The notes under the pieces were generated by a model. The model saw only the letters and a program-made list of their open reading frames with translations. It had not been told where the DNA came from and did not search any database. Positions 21,641-31,894 of a DNA stretch of 64,000 nucleotides are shown in pieces. The first letter of the stretch is position 1, and each line of letters opens with the position of its first letter. The stretch spans positions 21,485,708-21,549,707 of the forward strand of contig NC_091120.1 of the NCBI RefSeq assembly GCF_040183065.1. The letters are read 5' to 3'. The position numbers were made by a program, and so were the translations under genes. Origin of the DNA: Periplaneta americana. Taxonomy: Eukaryota > Arthropoda > Insecta > Blattodea > Blattidae.

Positions 21641-21742
21641 GAGCGGTATGTTTGTTTTCATGTTCTCGGAAATTAAAAAAGCTCAACTACGTTTCGCTTT
21701 TTCAATCTTTTCCTCGAACATGAAAACGTCAACATACCGCTC
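21641..21742. mobile_element. Hairpin MITE-like element
   Basis: GAGCGGTATGTT at the left pairs with AACATACCGCTC at the right. The arms continue as TTTTCATGTTC/GAACATGAAAA and AAAAAGC/GCTTTTT around a loop with CAACTACGTTTC. About 102 bp; no coding capacity. Confidence 0.65.
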
Positions 21743-21904
21743 TTGTAACGTATATTACTATTGTGTTACATTATCAAAGCACTTGAAAGAACCATAACAT
21801 TTAAAAGAGAGTATTCATCATTTATGCTGAGTCAAACTTCTATTTGCATGTAAAATTGAATGACGATTTCAAATATGTAAAACTTAATATAGAGTAAAAA
21901 TGAA

Positions 21905-22265
21905 GTAAATTAAAGTAAAGTAAATTCATGGCGCTACAGCCCCGAAGTGCAAAGACTGACCAGTAGGCTGCTGGCCTCACGTCCACATGCCGAAGCAGAG
22001 GTGGACGATCATACAACCAGTATGGAGGTATCGTTTGGTTAGCATGATGATCCCCCCCCAGCCGTTATATCTGGTTTGCGAAACCGAATTTTCGCCACCT
22101 ATCGTAGCTCCCCAAGTGCATCACGATGCTGGGTGGGCATCGGCACCATACACTGGCCGAAATTTCATGAGAAAATTTTCTTCCCCCATGAGAACTCGAA
22201 CCAGAGCGCATTCCGTAAGGCGAGTCCTAGGCAGGATGCCTTAGACCACGACGCCACGGCGCGGG
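21905..22265 (-). mobile_element. SINE, subfamily C
   Basis: On the minus strand: a tRNA-like head (GGCGTCGTGGTCTAAGGCAT as A box region, CTGGTTCGAGTTCTC as B box), a body with TTTCGGCCAGTGTATGG and GAGCTACGATAGGTGGCGAA, and a tail of AAGT/TTTAC repeats. A second copy, on the plus strand, lies at 38485-38640. Confidence 0.8.
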
Positions 22266-22618
22266 ACATTTGGTATAGGATGCCATTTAAAAAAGTGTTA
22301 TTTTTGCCACAGCCTGTACATGAATCAATAATTTTGTGAGACCACAGCCATAAGTTTTAGTTAGATATCTCCAAGAACTTTTATTTTTGGTATTTTTTCA
22401 TAAAATGAATATATTATAAAGAGTTATTAGCAATATTTCATACTTAATTAACACACTGTATGCAAAATAGAAAACTTGATTAGGCCTATAAAAAGAAGAG
22501 ACAAGTGAAATGGCCAAATCAAGAATGGATCAGCATAGGATTGTGAGAATAGTGAGGGATGGTAAGTCTCATGGAGGGAGAAGACCGGGAAGATCTAAAA
22601 AAAGATATGGAGCGATTA
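22266..22618. other. Unassigned sequence
   Basis: Mostly AT-rich. The last 100 bp (AGGATTGTGAGAATAGTGAG) may be part of a LINE 3' end, but I cannot place it. Confidence 0.3.
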
Positions 22619-22626
22619 CACATACA

Positions 22627-22738
22627 TACATATATAGAGGGACACATACATACATACATACATACATACATACATACATACATACATACATACATACATA
22701 CATACATACATACATACATACATACATACATACATACA
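22627..22738 (+). repeat. (CATA)n tetranucleotide microsatellite
   Basis: About 25 units, almost pure. The open frames that cross it on both strands are by-products of the repeat. Confidence 0.95.
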
Positions 22739-23153
22739 TGAGGGAACCAGACTGTGGACCTCATCCTCTACTAATGCCAAGTGATATCGAGTGAAAGAGA
22801 GAAACTAGTGAATAGTGTTCTAAAACGGAAAAACTGGCCAGTATCGAAAAATAGATTAATAAAGAACTATAGAAACAGTTTCATACAATTTGTAAATTCA
22901 ATAGACTTTGAGAACCTGAATCATATATAGATAACGAAAGGACATGTTAGGTTAGACTAAGTATTCAATAATGATTGTTAGTTTATTTATTATTTATTTA
23001 TTTATTATTTTGCTAATATGTAACATAAATTATAAAATATGCAGAGAAAATTTAGCTCGCCCCTGAAAGAGTAGAACTCGTTAAATGTTTAGATAGGCAT
23101 GTAGTGTTACCCACGAGAAACGGAGCATGTCGATTATGTGTACTAATTAAAAA

Positions 23154-23231
23154 AATACATACATACATACATACATACATACATACATACATACATACAT
23201 ACATACATACATACATACATACATACATACA
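23154..23231 (+). repeat. (CATA)n tetranucleotide microsatellite
   Basis: About 19 units, the second CATA tract within 600 bp. Confidence 0.95.
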
Positions 23232-23261
23232 CATAAATTCTACAGCGACTAGGATCATATC

Positions 23262-23440
23262 TTGATTGGCACAAGTTACTTTGTTGAGATTCTTTCCCGG
23301 GTTTTCCCTCAGCCCATTTAGCTGGGTAACATTCGGCGCTGGACCCTGAACTCATTTCGCTGGCATTATCACCTTAACTCCACTCAGATGCTAGATAATC
23401 ATTGCAGTTGATAAAGCGTCGTAAAATAAACAATAAACCA
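23262..23440 (+). mobile_element. SINE, subfamily A, head missing
   Basis: Starts within the region after the B box (GATTGGCACAAGTTACTTTG) and runs to TTGATAAAGCGTCGTAAAAT. The 5' part is lost. Confidence 0.75.
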
Positions 23441-24699
23441 ATAAGCGGCCATTCAACGGCTTTACTGATGGGTCTGCAACCGGCACTGTAGATGTGTGAA
23501 AGAAGTTGCTGCCTCAGTAAGGCTACTGCATGAAGTACCATACTAAACAGCTCGTCCATCTCCGCGCGTCGCGATTAGCTTATTTTTCTTTGTAATGCCA
23601 AAACCAAAACAGAATATTTACATTTTATTGTAGGTAAATAATATTATCTACTTCTGTTGCAAAACTAGGCCTCAGTTGACACATTTCTATCTAAACCGTT
23701 ATCACTTTATTTTCGTATAGGAAAACACATGCTACTACGTATTTTTACATAACTCGTAGGAACGTGTTGCAAAAGTAGCTTCATTGCACTCGTGGGTCTT
23801 AAAACTCCCCATGGTCGTGTTGTAATCTGAACCACTCTTGCATAAAACTGCACATATGTACTATTATCCAACACTTTCCAGTGAAAATAATAGTTCGTTA
23901 CTATGTTGACATTTATTGCATGGACTTAGGCTATTCTTTATATTCATGTCGCAAATGCTAGGGACAAGGAGTGACTATCTCTAATTTTGTAGCTTTAGTC
24001 ACTTGATTCTGTAGCGACGAGTGGCTTTTGTGAACTTTTATTCGCACGTCGTTCCTAGTAACACTAGCACGAATATGAAGGATTAATTTATATTGGCCTG
24101 TTAAATATTTCATGGCATGTATCACTAGTTTCAACTATCAGATCCTAGTAGCCTGTAACTACTGCATCATTCGTTAAATCCTTTTTTGGGCGATCGTGTG
24201 TTTTTTTGTTAATTACCGTTAATGTTGCCATGGTACTGAACTTCAAACGCCCATACGATCCCCTATAACTGTAATAACAAAGGAAAAACAATACTGTAAT
24301 GAAATTTTCCCGCACGCCGTGCGGGAAGTAAAATCATACATAATATGCTTCTTCATACTTTCGTTTCGATTTCTCTGTTATTAGTATAGCACAACCTACT
24401 TTCTACACCTCTTCTATAGTCTATCAGTACATTCCATCGCATCAGCACAATCGTTCTCTACAATAATTTCTGCCATAAATTCTACGATTAGTACTTATCA
24501 AAATTGGCAGAAAATTATAACTTATGCAGAAATAAAAAACACAATAATCAAATTGTATGTAGGCTATATTATAACAGCAGTACTATCACAGCAACAAAAT
24601 CCACAGCCCCGTTAAAATATAAATCCAAAGGAAACAAAATCAATCTTTATCTAAACCCAATATAACATTAAAAATTTGTTTGTTGTTCGTTCGTTCCTT
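23441..24699. other. Unassigned sequence with one perfect hairpin
   Basis: No gene recognised. At 24309-24325 CCCGCAC-GCC-GTGCGGG is a perfect GC-rich hairpin in an AT-rich setting. Confidence 0.35.
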
Positions 24700-24932
24700 C
24701 GTTTATTTATTTTTTATTTATTTATTTATTTATTTACTTAGTTACTTACTTACTTACCTATTAGTTACTTCCTTACTTTTTATTTATTTATGTATTTATT
24801 TATTTAATTACCTAGTTACTTACTTATTAGTTACTTCCTTACTTTTTATTTATTTATTTATTGATTTATTAATTTATTGATTTATTTATTTATTGATTTA
24901 TTGATTTATTTATTTATTGATTTATTGATTTC
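24700..24932 (+). repeat. Degenerate (TTTA)n / (TTAC)n tract
   Basis: Tetranucleotide repeat with blocks of TTTA, TTAC and TTGA. Two internal blocks near 24738-24778 and 24812-24845 repeat each other (TTACCTA, TTAGTTACTTCCTTAC), so the array grew partly by larger duplications. Confidence 0.85.
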
Positions 24933-24990
24933 TGATGCAACGATTGATGCCATAGGATCTCACGTGTTAAAATCATCCTTAGCTATAATT

Positions 24991-25185
24991 AGTAATCATT
25001 TGTACAAAACAAAATTTTTATTGTAAATGATTTCCTACGTTTTCTTACCTTAATGTTTATTCTTTTTCTTTCCAAGTGTCACAAAATTGTTTTGTTTACT
25101 TATTATTCTTTATGAATTGATTAGTAGGCCGATCTATCGAACCCTTATTTAGGGCGGCTTTTGTTTAAACAAATTATCTTTATTT
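24991..25185 (-). repeat. Dispersed 190-bp repeat (copy of 34488-34672)
   Basis: The reverse complement of 34488-34672, sharing TAAGGGTTCGATAGATCGGC and AACAATTTTGTGACACTTGG. It abuts the long (TATC)n tract. In the other location it sits as an extra block inside a Helentron-like copy, so it is a mobile or transferred segment. Class unknown. Confidence 0.7.
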
Positions 25186-25195
25186 ATTTATTTAT

Positions 25196-25483
<288 letters not shown>

Positions 25484-26758
25484 AAAACACAAACCACTAC
25501 AGCATGTGAAAGTCTATAAAACTGAGCATCACGGTATGATGTGGTCAAAGAGAATAGATGTTACGAGTATATATTAACATTTAAATGCTCAAGAAGACTG
25601 TTGGGATGAGTAGGCCCTATATATTCGCGTTAGATAGAATGTTTTCATAATTACGAAAATGAGGAAGTTCTAGTTGTTACGAGTATATAGTCACAGGAAA
25701 GCTTATACTCATAAGTACAAACCTTGAGAAAGTACTTAGCTAAGTTTTATTCTTACTACCCATTACCTCATCTTTCGAGAAACCGGCATAAAACTGATGT
25801 TTAAACAACTCATTTCTGTTGCGGATTACGTACGCTCTTGTGATCCCGAAGGGAGTATCATGCTACGGAACGTAGGAATCTCTTCATCTTTGCAGACTCG
25901 AGTATTCATTTGTTCGATTGAAGGATACAGAACACAATAGCCGGTCCCGATGACGGGGGACTTGCGAGTGACCTCTTGACATAACGCCAGGTCCCCGCGG
26001 AGACTCGTATCCATGAGCAGTGACAAAGGAAGATCGTAATTAGCCGGCAGCGCGCGTGCCGGGCAGCTGTTGCTGCGGATTGATTTCACCGCAGTAATCC
26101 TCATTCCTAGGAGGCTGGAGCCGCTGTACCAGGTGGTCTCCTTGGCCCCTCATTCCGTCTGCTTGCCGTCTTAACTGTTTGTTCACTGTTTTAGTCCGCA
26201 GACATATGAGATGTGTTATCTAGAAGGCAAACTGTATCGGTTGTACAGTGGGTCTATCAGGCACCGGGAAGTACAATAGGTGCTTGTGGTGCAGGCTCGC
26301 GTTTCGTCTGTAAAATACCTCGTGTAAGACGTTGGCATTGCATGCGGCAAAGTGTGTGATCATCCTGTCATTCGTGCGCTGTACGCACTTTTATAATTTT
26401 AATATAATAAAGTTTCAATTGACCGTCTGTGCTTATCTTATTATATAAAATATTATACTAGTTAGTTACATGAACGTTTTCGGCACTTGTGTGTGCCATC
26501 CTCAGTGATTGAATGATACTGCATGTTAACCTTGCCAAATGGATACATGTGATATCACCATGACTATTATGTATGCACAAAACATGTAATAAATATCCAT
26601 TATCAGTTAAAATAGTAACATAAAATGCGAATAAAACACTTACATACAGTTAATTAAAGTCAGATGATTAAAAACAGTTATCTAAAACAATGTTCTTTTT
26701 CTGCTGTAATGCCCATCGTTACCTGGTATACATTGCGGTTAAGTAAATACTTGTTGTT
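25484..26758. other. Unassigned, with a GC-richer patch
   Basis: 25830-26300 is GC-richer and CpG-containing. Its 92-codon minus-strand frame (26104-25826) shows no family resemblance. Near 26466-26505 is ACGTTTTCGGCACTTGTGTG, a motif I associate with retroelement tails but cannot assign. Confidence 0.35.
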
Positions 26759-27055
26759 GTGATTATTTCAAATTTGTTAGGCAAAAGTAGAAATGATGAC
26801 ATAAGAAAGGAATTAGGCATCTTTAAACTAACAGAGAAGATACACCAATATAGAACTAAGTGGAGGGAACATGTGGAAAGAATGGAAGAATACCGAATTC
26901 CAAAACTGCTATTAGATTACAGACCAACAGGCAAAAGAAACATTGGCAGACCAAAGAAAAGATGGACTCAACAAATGTTTAATGCATGAGACCGGAACAA
27001 GACTTTAGAGGCTTAAACCTTGACGATGAAGATGATGATGATATTTTCATATTAT
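26759..27055 (+). pseudogene. LINE 3' end (family C)
   Basis: 76 codons open, RNDDIRKELGIFKLTEKIHQ, RTKWREHVERM, then GRPKKRWTQQM. This 'W-x-x-H-x-x-R-M ... GRPKKRW' pattern is the usual C-terminal tail of RTE-like LINE ORFs. It ends in TTAAACCTTGACGATGAAGA and a GAT run. The rest of the element is missing. Confidence 0.7.
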
Positions 27056-27660
27056 TTCTTGGTACAGTATAGGCCTCTATCCAGCAATACGGCTATCATG
27101 AAAAGAAAGTATTAAGACCTGTTTTCGTACTTTCTTCGTCCCAAACAATACAGCATTATGGCCATTAAGTCAGTGAAGAAAGATTACATACATACATACA
27201 TGCATAAATAGGCCTATATATATATATATATATATATATATACTGCATACCCTACTGTTATAAATGTAGGCTACTACTGTTGAATATGTCGATTAAAAGG
27301 TGAATACAATTAGTGCAATAAAATTGTTAGTCCCTAATTTTTACTTACGAAAGTTGGCAAGCCTACCTATCATTAATGCGTCACCTACAAACATTTTCTA
27401 TATGCTGTTTATTTATAGGCTATTGATGTATAATTAATGTGCCACCTACTTACTTCTTTGAAGACAGAATTAAACTTTCTATAATTTATTTTCTTACAAC
27501 ATTTTCGCAATCGCCACCGAATAATGACAAATGAATAACATCTATTGACAAATACGAATAATATGTATCGAATATGAATGAGGTCTCGCCCACCTCATTA
27601 CATATTACACGACTAGTATGACTAGTCAGTTTGTTTTTAATACCATTAAGTACGAGAAAA
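27056..27660. other. Unassigned, with (TA)n at 27217-27242
   Basis: A 26-bp TA run and otherwise AT-rich sequence. No gene seen. Confidence 0.4.
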
Positions 27661-27666
27661 ATTCGT

Positions 27667-27743
27667 ACCGGCACCGGGAATCGAACCCAGGACCTCTCAG
27701 CTGTGCGCGCTGAGTGCTCTCTAACCAACTGAGCTATGCCGGG
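27667..27743 (-). tRNA. tRNA-like sequence, probably not a decoding tRNA
   Basis: Mirror of 27881-27957. Acceptor, D arm and T arm can form, and A and B boxes are intact. The anticodon loop is abnormal (see the partner), so I treat it as a tRNA-derived element or pseudogene. Confidence 0.4.
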
Positions 27744-27880
27744 ACCCGATTCACGACGCCGGCCATAAAGTCATTTAATATGCGCTCCTGTATATGTATG
27801 ACGTGTATCGTCTTAAATGCAGGCAGTAAGGCCGTAACATGACACTACGAGAGGAGTTCGGCCGGCGTCGTGAATCGGGT

Positions 27881-27957
27881 CCCGGCATAGCTCAGTTGGT
27901 TAGAGAGCACTCAGCGCGCACAGCTGAGAGGTCCTGGGTTCGATTCCCGGTGCCGGT
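27881..27957 (+). tRNA. tRNA-like sequence, probably not a decoding tRNA
   Basis: 77 nt. Acceptor CCCGGCA pairs with TGCCGGT at six of seven positions. D stem GCTC/GAGC, T stem CTGGG/CCCGG with loop TTCGATT. The anticodon stem CTCAG/CTGAG leaves a nine-base loop CGCGCACAG, with no T at position 33 and no clear anticodon (GCA if six pairs form). A box TAGCTCAGTTGG and B box GGTTCGATTCC are good Pol III promoters. It may be transcribed but is unlikely to be charged and used in translation. Confidence 0.4.
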
Positions 27958-28234
27958 ACGAATGAAATTATACTAATCAATTTTACTTCACTATTAGGCC
28001 TATTGTTATTGTTTTACGATACATATCCTTGAATGATTTATTTTAGCTAATAACTAAGTCTTGTTTCTGGCAGTATGAAACGTCAAACGTAATTATTTAA
28101 TAGTCTACTTGTTATCTTTTCAACTGGTTCATTATAACAATAGGAGAAATCGCACGAACGTGCATGAAGTTTTGGGTTATCACTCCTTGCTGTATTTATT
28201 TAGAGTCTTTGTATGTATTAAAATAATTTTGCAT

Positions 28235-28615
28235 GATAATAAAGAGAAACGACTGGAAGCATCTGAAATGTGGGTGTGGAGAAGAATGGAGCGCGTGAAA
28301 TGGACAGGCAGAATAAGAAATTGAGTTGTGTTGGAAAGAGTGGGTGAAGAAAGTATGAAGCTGAAACTGATCAGAAAGAGAAAAAGAAATTAGCTGGGTT
28401 ACTGGCTGAGAAGAAACTGCGTACTGAAGGATGTACTGGAAGGAATGGTGAACGACAGAATTCGGGGCAGAAGAAGATATCAGACGATAGACAACTTTTA
28501 AGATATGGATCGTATGCGGAGACTAAGAGTAAGGCAGATAATAGGGGATATTAAAGAATGCTGGGTTTGCTGTGAAAGACTTGCATTTGGGCAGAAAACT
28601 AAGCATGAGTGAATG
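28235..28615 (+). pseudogene. LINE 3' end (RTE-like family B)
   Basis: Broken frames spell RLEASEMWVWRRMERVKWTG, LERVGEESMKL, LGYWLRRNCVLKDVLEGM and GRRRYQTIDNF, the recognisable C-terminus of RTE/BovB-type ORFs. At least two stops interrupt it. It lies just before RTE copy 5 in the same orientation. Confidence 0.75.
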
Positions 28616-28663
28616 GATTGAATGATTTTGCCCTTGAAATGACACATTTTTGTACGATATTAC

Positions 28664-29421
28664 TGAAATTCTACTTGAAGCAAGTAAAGCGATAGGGTTG
28701 GAAGTAGATCCCGAAAAGACTAAGTATATGATTATGTCTCGTGACCAGAATATTGTACGAAATGGATATATATGAAAATTGGAGGTTTATCCTTCGAAGA
28801 GGTGGGAAAATTCAAATATCTTGGAGCAACAGTAATAAATATAAATGACACAAAGGGGGAAATTAAACACAGAATAAATATGAGAAATGTCTATTATTAT
28901 TCGGTTGAGAAGCTTTTGTCATCTAGTCTGCTGTCAAAAAATCTGAAAGTTGGAATTTATAAAACAGTTAGCCTATATTACCGGTTGTTCTGTATGATTG
29001 TGAAACTTGGACTCTCACTTTGAGAGAGGAACAGAGATTAAGGGTGTTTGAGAATAAGGTTCTTAGGAAAATATTTGGGGCTAAGAGGGATGAAGTTACA
29101 GGAGAATGGAGAAAGTTACACAACACAGAACTGCACGCATTGTATTCTTCACCTGACATAATTAGGAACATTAAATCCAGACGTTTGAAATGGACAGGGC
29201 ATGTAGTACGTATGGGCGAATCCAGAATTGCATATAGCGTTAGATGGGAGGCCGGCGGGAAAAATACCTTTGGGAAGGCCGAGACGTAGATGGGAAGATA
29301 ATATTAAAATGGATTTGAGGGAGGTGGGATATGATGGTAGAGACTGGATTAATCTTGCTCAGTATAGGGATCAATGGCGGGCTTATGTGAGGGCGGCAAT
29401 GAACCTCCAGGTTCCTTAAAA
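28664..29421 (+). pseudogene. RTE-type LINE copy 5, 5'-truncated
   Basis: Begins at ATTCTACTTGAAGCAAG, almost the same point at which copy 6 begins. It covers [26 protein letters not shown], then after a frameshift [20 protein letters not shown] and, after another, [20 protein letters not shown]. Ends with a (GTAA)n tail. Confidence 0.8.
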
Positions 29422-29423
29422 GC

Positions 29424-29424
29424 C

Positions 29425-29463
<39 letters not shown>
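29424..29463 (+). repeat. (GTAA)n tail of RTE copy 5
   Basis: About ten units, consistent with the simple-repeat tails of RTE elements. Confidence 0.9.
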
Positions 29464-29464
<1 letters not shown>

Positions 29465-30197
29465 TTTTAACATTACATATTTTCCAAGAAGGGGCTTTGA
29501 CTCCTCACGAATTTTCTGATATGGCACTGCTGTTAATATAGAATATCCTTGATTACTGGATCAAAGTTCAAAGCAGTGTCGAACAATACCATATTGAATA
29601 TTGTTACTGTTATACGCCCCAACAAATGGTGACTGTTTATTCGGGAACCCATGATAAGCGTTCTGAGTCAATTGCAGCATTTTTGAATGAGACAAACTGA
29701 ATGAGCCAATCATATGCGGCTGTGGTTTCGAATTACAGACCGATTGGACATCTGATACCCCATGGTCGGCGCACGCGTGGGGGAAGGGCTCTGGTGGGCG
29801 GGACATCGGGTCGCCGCGGATTACATCTGCGCATGTGCGTCTCGAAAAACCGCAATCCAGTTTTTTCACGTCCAAGCGTGGGAAGAATCAATGTTCGGCT
29901 ATCAGATACACGCACTTACGCAGAGCGGCGTTGGTCTAATCACGGAGATCGGAAGTGAGTGTATTGTGTGTAGCAATGCCTCAGCAGAAATGAGGATAGC
30001 ATTTGGCTTCGCTACAATCTTTCCAATGACATCTCTACCGCAGCGAACAGAACTCTTTTCTAATCGCTATGCCTCTACTTTTACACGGTCTTTCAAAGTA
30101 GGGTTAGGGCTGAAATTTCGACATTTTCTTCAAAATTATCACTATTTCACTTTCATTCTAAAAAAAATTCTGCAATGTTCTTTTTTCTTTCATAAAA
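29464..30197. other. Unassigned, with a CpG-rich patch at 29690-29970
   Basis: The patch is GC-rich, contains GCACGCGTGGG and GCGCATGTGCG, and is followed by a donor-like GGAAGTGAGT. A 150-codon plus-strand frame (29762-30214) runs through it and beyond but has no recognisable domain and overlaps frames on both strands. It could be a promoter or first exon; I cannot support either. Confidence 0.3.
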
Positions 30198-30212
30198 ATA
30201 ATATTATAATCT

Positions 30213-30371
30213 GAATAATTTCAAGGAAAAATTGTTCCGGAGCCGGGTATCGATCCTGGGACCCTTCGCTTAGCGCGCAAACGCTCTTCCGACTGAGCTA
30301 CCCCAGGAATTTTTCCTTGAAATTATTCAAAACTGCTTTACAGGGAGCTACTACCTGAAAGCCAGATTTGT
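30213..30371 (-). mobile_element. SINE E: tRNA-like core in a 21-bp inverted repeat, 15-bp target duplication
   Basis: ATAATATTATAATCT is present at 30198-30212 and at 30372-30386, bracketing a 159-bp element. Inside, a 21-bp sequence starting GAATAATTTCAAGG occurs inverted on either side of a tRNA-like core. On the minus strand the core has TAGCTCAGTCGG (A box), a five-pair anticodon stem with loop GCGCGCT (no T33) and GGATCGATACCC (weak B box). No A-tail is visible. Confidence 0.8.
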
Positions 30372-30639
30372 ATAATATTATAATCTATTTTGTTTTGTGG
30401 TCATTTGTAATGTCCATGCGGGGTAATATATAGTGCAAGGCTATACTAAGGTCATGCAGTAGCCTACGTGGTGTTAGGTTTGCATTATATTTCCTCGCTT
30501 TCCATTTTTTTTTTTCATATGTAGACCTATAAAATGCTCCTTGCGTTATAAATTTTGTCGTATCACCTTGAACCTTGCAGGATAGGCTATGTTCATAAAT
30601 GTATGAATAATTGAATTTTTCTCTGAGTTTTGGTGTGAA

Positions 30640-31350
30640 TTCAAAATTTGAATTTAATGTGAAGTGGAGGAAAGAGAAATTCGAAGTGTAATTAAGTGAA
30701 TTAAATATTTCATGTGATTCAATGTTGTGGGTTGAGTGTAGCATCAGGGGTACTATAAGTAAACTGTAGGATTATTATATATATACATTTACGGAAATTG
30801 GCAATAAAAGAGAAAATTTAGGAGTGAAGTGAAGAGAAAAAGATAGGCTAAGTATGTAAATAAATAGAGGATAGAATAGAGAGAAATAATAAATGATGTG
30901 TTGTAAAATAGAGAAAAGGGAAATGTAGACAAATAATGAAGGAGAAGATAGCTGGAAAAGAAAGATTAGGAGTAGGTAGATTTGAGAATAGAGAATAAAA
31001 TAAATACATAAATAATGTAAATCTATTAAGGAAAGGAATATGCAATATTTAATAAGTAGGAAAGAGATAAACGGAAAGGAGACAGTCTAAGTATGAGAGA
31101 GAATAGAAGAGGAGAGCTAAGGAAGGATAGATAGCAATTCAGTTAAAACAAAAGAATAGGAAGTAATCAAGAAATAATTGGGAAATAAATAGGCCTATAT
31201 CAATAGAAAAGGGTGACATGTATTGAAGGAAAAGAGGATAAAAAAGCAGAAATGTGAAGGTTCGCCATAACTATTAATTGTAAAGTTAGCTGATAAATAA
31301 ATATCATATCGTATCGTATTATATCATACCATATCAAATCATATCACATC
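30640..31350 (+). mobile_element. Purine-rich retroposon, possible family X copy
   Basis: Plus strand strongly purine-rich for about 600 bp. The end AATGTGAAGGTTCGCC... and the (CATAT)-type tail at 31298-31350 resemble the ends of the family X elements at 12345-18490 and 46331-46900. No intact small ORF is seen. The start is uncertain. Confidence 0.35.
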
Positions 31351-31353
31351 ATA

Positions 31354-31545
31354 TTGGTGAATTTCTTACAAGTTAAAATGATCTTACGGCACTGGAACAA
31401 TAATGTTGCATATTGTGTAAGATTTAGACTGACAATAAAGTCTGTTTATAATGATGACATACAAAAGCCAATAGGTCTAGGCTTATTAACTGACAGAAGG
31501 TATAATCTTTTGCCGGAACATATAGAAAAGTTACTTGTGTCATAA
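31354..31545 (+). pseudogene. Possible hAT transposase C-terminal scrap
   Basis: The 63-codon frame ends in LTDRRYNLLPEHIEKLLVS, which resembles the 'NRLLPENxEKLIF' end of the hAT dimerisation domain. Nothing upstream supports a longer transposase. Tentative. Confidence 0.25.
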
Positions 31546-31894
31546 TACTGTAAACAGTGTTGCGTCCAGCTAATGTATGAACTGTTTCTTTTTTGTTCTC
31601 TTCAGTGTAAAAAAACTGTGTTACCTAGATAATGCTGATAAATTGTAATGCAGATTTTTTGCACCTCATTTGATAGCATATTAAACAGACACAAAGTTTA
31701 GACAAAACTATTAATCCCTAACGGACTGTTTTTAAATAATTATGTAAACCTGCTCCAAATGGTTTAGGAAGGAAGAGGCCCCATTTCGATTACTGTGATT
31801 CTTTGTTAACAAACTTAAGTTCTAACTAAAATGAGAGATTACAACGTGTTCATAATGTAAGTTATGTATAAAATTCGTCTGTAATATTCGGAAA

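Larger units (their letters stand above)
27661..27963. mobile_element. Foldback of two tRNA-like units, perfect 104-bp arms
   Basis: 27661-27764 and 27860-27963 are exact reverse complements over 104 bp, with a 95-bp loop. Each arm contains a tRNA-like sequence plus extensions (ATTCGTACC outside, ATTCACGACGCCGGCC inside). I see no target duplication. It may be a recent inverted duplication of a SINE or a foldback element. Confidence 0.85.

Noticed and set aside
22510..22794. Frames on both strands across the CATA tract
   Set aside because: Low-complexity HTYI/MYVC repeats; a product of the tetranucleotide run.
29762..30214. 150-codon frame as a host gene
   Set aside because: No recognisable domain, overlaps frames on both strands, and runs from a CpG-rich patch into AT-rich sequence without a composition signal of coding.
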